Shown piece by piece: positions 61,860-64,000 of a DNA stretch of 64,000 nucleotides (positions within the stretch are counted from its first letter, which is position 1; each line of letters opens with the position of its first letter). The stretch covers positions 211,714,325-211,778,324 of the forward strand of contig OV050030.1 in assembly GCA_920105625.2 (NCBI GenBank). The letters run 5' to 3'. The translations under genes were made by a program, and so were the position numbers. Source of the stretch: Clusia tigrina. Its lineage: Eukaryota; Arthropoda; Insecta; Diptera; Clusiidae. Below the pieces are notes generated by a model, which saw nothing but the letters and a program-made list of their open reading frames with translations, was not told the origin of the DNA and made no database searches.

Positions 61860-62449
61860 AGATCAGTAACGGTGTTTAATTTTACGAAGCTGGTTTTGCA
61901 TTAAAACAGATTAGAACAGTGTTGCCAATCAATTACGCAAGATCTTCCGCAAATAATCAAAGTTCGCATCCTTCCTTCCACATTAGCTGCATATTGGCAG
62001 ACAGACAAACTAGAGAACCAGCTGCGCTCTCGCAATTAGCAGCAGCCGAAAAGAAAGATAGACAAAGCGTGTGCAAAGATTGTACCTCTCTGCTTTTATA
62101 TCCAAACACAAATGGAAAAGTTTGAATCTTGCTCTCAGATTCAAGACTATCTAAAAACACAACACCCTGTAGAAAATATGGATGCGATCCCACCCACGAA
62201 AACTCAAAATCCAATAGGAAACGAGAAAAAATAGTAAATGAAAAACTACAATGGCCCGTTGTATCCACATCAGAAAACAGAAATGCAGCCCACAATCTTT
62301 TTAAATAAAACACTAGTTATGTGTAACAAAACTTGTTGTGAATTACTTAACAGCATATTTGCCACCGCATACCTTCAAGCCAACACCAATTTACCTTCGA
62401 GAACCAGTTCAGTTGATTTAGTAAACATTCTAATTCAGATTAATGGGGC
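61860..62449 (+). pseudogene. Jockey-like ORF1, N-terminal part
   Basis: The plus strand has a short frame from 62112 (MEKFESCSQIQDYLKTQHPV) to a stop near 62234, and then KLQWPVVSTSENRNAAHNLF in another frame, which looks like the low-complexity N-terminal part of Jockey-type ORF1. The match is weak. It is cut at 62449 by a mini LTR element and appears to resume at 63385. Confidence 0.4.
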
Positions 62450-62696
62450 TGTGGCAGTTAAATACACATAAAATAATCCCTAAATAAAAACACTTGAGAT
62501 TTGGCAACCCTAGTGGAGTACTAAAAACAAATACAAATATGGCGCCGCTGACATTAATCATTCTTGATTTTTCCTTTGAATCGATAAGACGCAAAATATA
62601 CTAAATCTTCTAAATATTTTCTTATTAGTTTTAATAAATAAAATTAAAGATTGAATAAAACGTTTTTTATTGGATTACTCTAAATAGTAACCCATA
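62450..62696 (+). repeat. 5' LTR of mini element
   Basis: 247 bp starting TGTGGCAGTTAAATAC and ending GTAACCCATA. It contains AATAAA-type signals (for example near 62634 and 62654). Confidence 0.85.
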
Positions 62697-62697
62697 T

Positions 62698-62710
62698 TGG
62701 TGACCCCGAC
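62698..62710 (+). other. primer-binding site, tRNA-Trp type
   Basis: TGGTGACCCCGAC begins one base after the LTR. It agrees with the 3' end expected of tRNA-Trp (GTCGGGGTCACCA). Confidence 0.65.
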
Positions 62711-62714
62711 TTTT

Positions 62715-63074
62715 ATGGATAACAACAAGCGAGAAATTTTGAGCGATAACGAAAATTCTAACCCATCCGACGAAGACACATTTGAAGATCCAATAAACGA
62801 CATGAGTAACGACGAAAACGGAGGTGCAGCCTCAAATGTGCAGGTTTGTGGTGAAGTGTTCCATGTAGGCGTTAAACCACCTACATTTTGTAAGGACCAA
62901 CCGGATATTTATTTTATTCAAATGGAATCTCAATTTGCTGTTGCTGGATTTAAACTTGACGACACAATGTACCATCATGTAATTTCATCATTGGAGCCAC
63001 AGTATCTTATCCAAGTTGTAGACATTTTACGTAACCCTCCAGAAACGTCACGCTCTAGAGCGGCAGAGCTATAA
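62715..63074 (+). CDS. short Gag, Ty3/gypsy type
   Basis: The ATG at 62715 starts MDNNKREILSDNENSN, an acidic N-terminus. After it comes VGVKPPTFCKDQPDIYFIQM and ESQFAVAGFKLDDTMYHHVI, the capsid start of CsRn1/mag-like gypsy Gag. The frame ends with a stop at 63074, and a few more gag-like codons (YQEDLYNLLPDTYIEGG) follow before the purine tract. Thus about 120 residues remain, far less than a full Gag, and the rest of gag and all of pol are deleted. It may still be translated, but no function is certain. Confidence 0.7.
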   Translation: MDNNKREILSDNENSNPSDEDTFEDPINDMSNDENGGAASNVQVCGEVFHVGVKPPTFCKDQPDIYFIQMESQFAVAGFKLDDTMYHHVISSLEPQYLIQVVDILRNPPETSRSRAAEL

Positions 63075-63132
63075 ATATACCAAGAAGATTTGTACAATTT
63101 GTTGCCTGACACCTACATTGAAGGTGGAGTGA

Positions 63133-63380
63133 TGTGGCAGTTAAATACACATAAAATAATCCCTAAATAAAAACAGTTGAGATTTGGCAACCCTAGTGTA
63201 GTACTAAAAACAAATACAAATATGGCGCCGCTGACATTAATCATTCTTGATTTTTCCTTGGAATTGATAAGACGCAAAATATACTAAATCTTCTAAATAT
63301 TTTCGTATTAGTTTTAATAAATAAAATTAAAGATTAAATAAAACGTTTTTTTATTGGATTACTCTAAATAGTAACCCATA
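63133..63380 (+). repeat. 3' LTR of mini element
   Basis: 248 bp, matching the 5' LTR with about seven differences, including one extra T in a T run. GGGC follows. Confidence 0.85.
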
Positions 63381-64000
63381 GGGCTAACTTCTTCCTCGAA
63401 ACAAAAATCCAAAGATGTGCCGAAAATAATTACTGTAAGTTTGTTAACTTCATCGACAATTATAAAAAAATCTACTTCATTTTCCAAATAAGAGTAGCAA
63501 GTTTATCAGTCGTTATTAAAGGTAGCCAGATAAATATTCCCTACGACTTAATGATACTGCTTTCAATATTAAATCTGTAATCTACATATAAAATCTGAAT
63601 AATCTACCATAGGTACTGTTTCTGATCGAATCTGAACCAAAATTGAAGATACTCAATGGAGAATGTAATCCTATATATAATGTGCGTTACCTCATGCACC
63701 GAAAAATAACGATAGAAGACTCACATAAACGCAAATGCCAGTTCAGTGCACAAAGTGTCAAGAATTTTGGTACACTAAATCATTCTGCACTCTACGTATT
63801 GTATGTGTCATCTGTGGCGACTTTCTCCTTTCATTGAACAATCCATCTCATAAAATAGATACCTCAGTGAAAAAATGCAACCATTGCGGTAAAAACCACA
63901 TTGCCAATTATAGATTATCAGATCACTCACCAACAACAATCACAATCAACTCCAATATTACTTCTTTGCCACATTCGCACTTAATACTACCTTATAAATT
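63381..64000 (+). pseudogene. Jockey-like ORF1, knuckle part, runs off window
   Basis: After the mini element, decayed coding traces (CKFVNFIDNYKKIYF) lead to NPIYNVRYLMHRKITIEDSH (frame from 63643), the segment before the knuckles of Jockey-clade ORF1. The knuckles are in other frames: VQCTKCQEFWYTKSFC, VCVICGD and KCNHCGKNHIANYR. It is the same type as the fragment at 32160-32844. At least two frameshifts are present. The gene continues past the window end. Confidence 0.65.

Larger units (their letters stand above)
62450..63380 (+). mobile_element. mini LTR retrotransposon, gag only
   Basis: A 931-bp element: LTRs 62450-62696 (247 bp) and 63133-63380 (248 bp), flanked by GGGC on both sides (62446-62449 and 63381-63384). 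Between them are a primer site (TGGTGACCCCGAC at 62698, tRNA-Trp type as in CsRn1-like gypsy elements), a short gag and a purine tract (GAAGGTGGAGTGA before 63133). The LTRs differ at a handful of positions. No pol is present, so it is a non-autonomous or internally deleted copy. Confidence 0.85.

Noticed and set aside
1..64000. Bacterial or phage origin
   Set aside because: Non-LTR, LTR, mariner and MITE elements with eukaryotic TSDs and tRNA primer sites fill the window. No operons or ribosome-binding-site-led genes are seen.

Overview
The window is eukaryotic and almost entirely made of transposable elements. I find no host protein-coding gene, rRNA, tRNA or CRISPR array. The element mix (R1-, LOA-, CR1- and Jockey-type non-LTR elements, Ty3/gypsy, BEL/Pao and Ty1/copia LTR elements, mariner, a Harbinger-like MITE, Polinton fragments) and the AT-rich spacers point to an insect, most likely a brachyceran fly. 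A tephritid-like fly is plausible but unproven. It reads as heterochromatin or a transposon graveyard.

Layout. 1-1925: 3' half of a CR1-like element (+). 1926-2474: Polinton-like remnant (-). 2475-12976: a degenerate, rearranged Ty3/gypsy element (-), cut at 2708-7708 by a LOA-like element with a 5-bp target-site duplication (TSD), holding an unexplained 1.1-kb block at 9985-11130 and an inverted gag segment near 12.78 kb. 13325-17550: a recent 2.1-kb tandem duplication of a Polinton ATPase fragment joined to an LTR. 16928-20437: a pol-deleted gypsy element (+) of the same family as the full-length copy at 51784-58088. 20500-24180 and about 24700-29390: two decayed R1-like elements (+), the second split by a 501-bp Harbinger-like MITE. 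29391-32150: a second CR1-like element (-). 32160-32844: Jockey-type gag fragment. 33393-37930: degenerate copia (-) with LTRs and TSD GACCC. 37946-44148: degenerate BEL/Pao (+). 44300-47611: second, truncated BEL/Pao (-). 48720-49530: gypsy fragment (-). 49545-58200: a dispersed noncoding repeat with about 410-bp internal units, holding a deleted mariner and the full-length gypsy. 58414-60526: gypsy fragment (-). 60553-61840: TA microsatellite, mariner fragment and non-LTR fragments. 61860-64000: Jockey-like ORF1 remnant (+) split by a 931-bp mini LTR element.

The only element that looks competent from sequence is the gypsy copy at 51784-58088. Its two 625-bp LTRs differ by one base that I can see, the TSD is ATAT, and gag, protease and RT-RNaseH-integrase frames are open. 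Its Gag begins with a SAP-like motif. The other elements carry stops, frameshifts, deletions or lost catalytic residues.

Nesting gives a relative history: Polinton remnants are oldest, then the rearranged gypsy and the LOA insertion into it, then the pol-deleted gypsy, then the 2.1-kb tandem duplication. The full-length gypsy is among the youngest insertions. I did not find a clearly new biological system. The most unusual things are the SAP-Gag element, the LTR-Polinton-LTR duplication, the unexplained 1.1-kb block and the palindrome-rich MITE. All calls come from reading motifs by eye. No database search was run.
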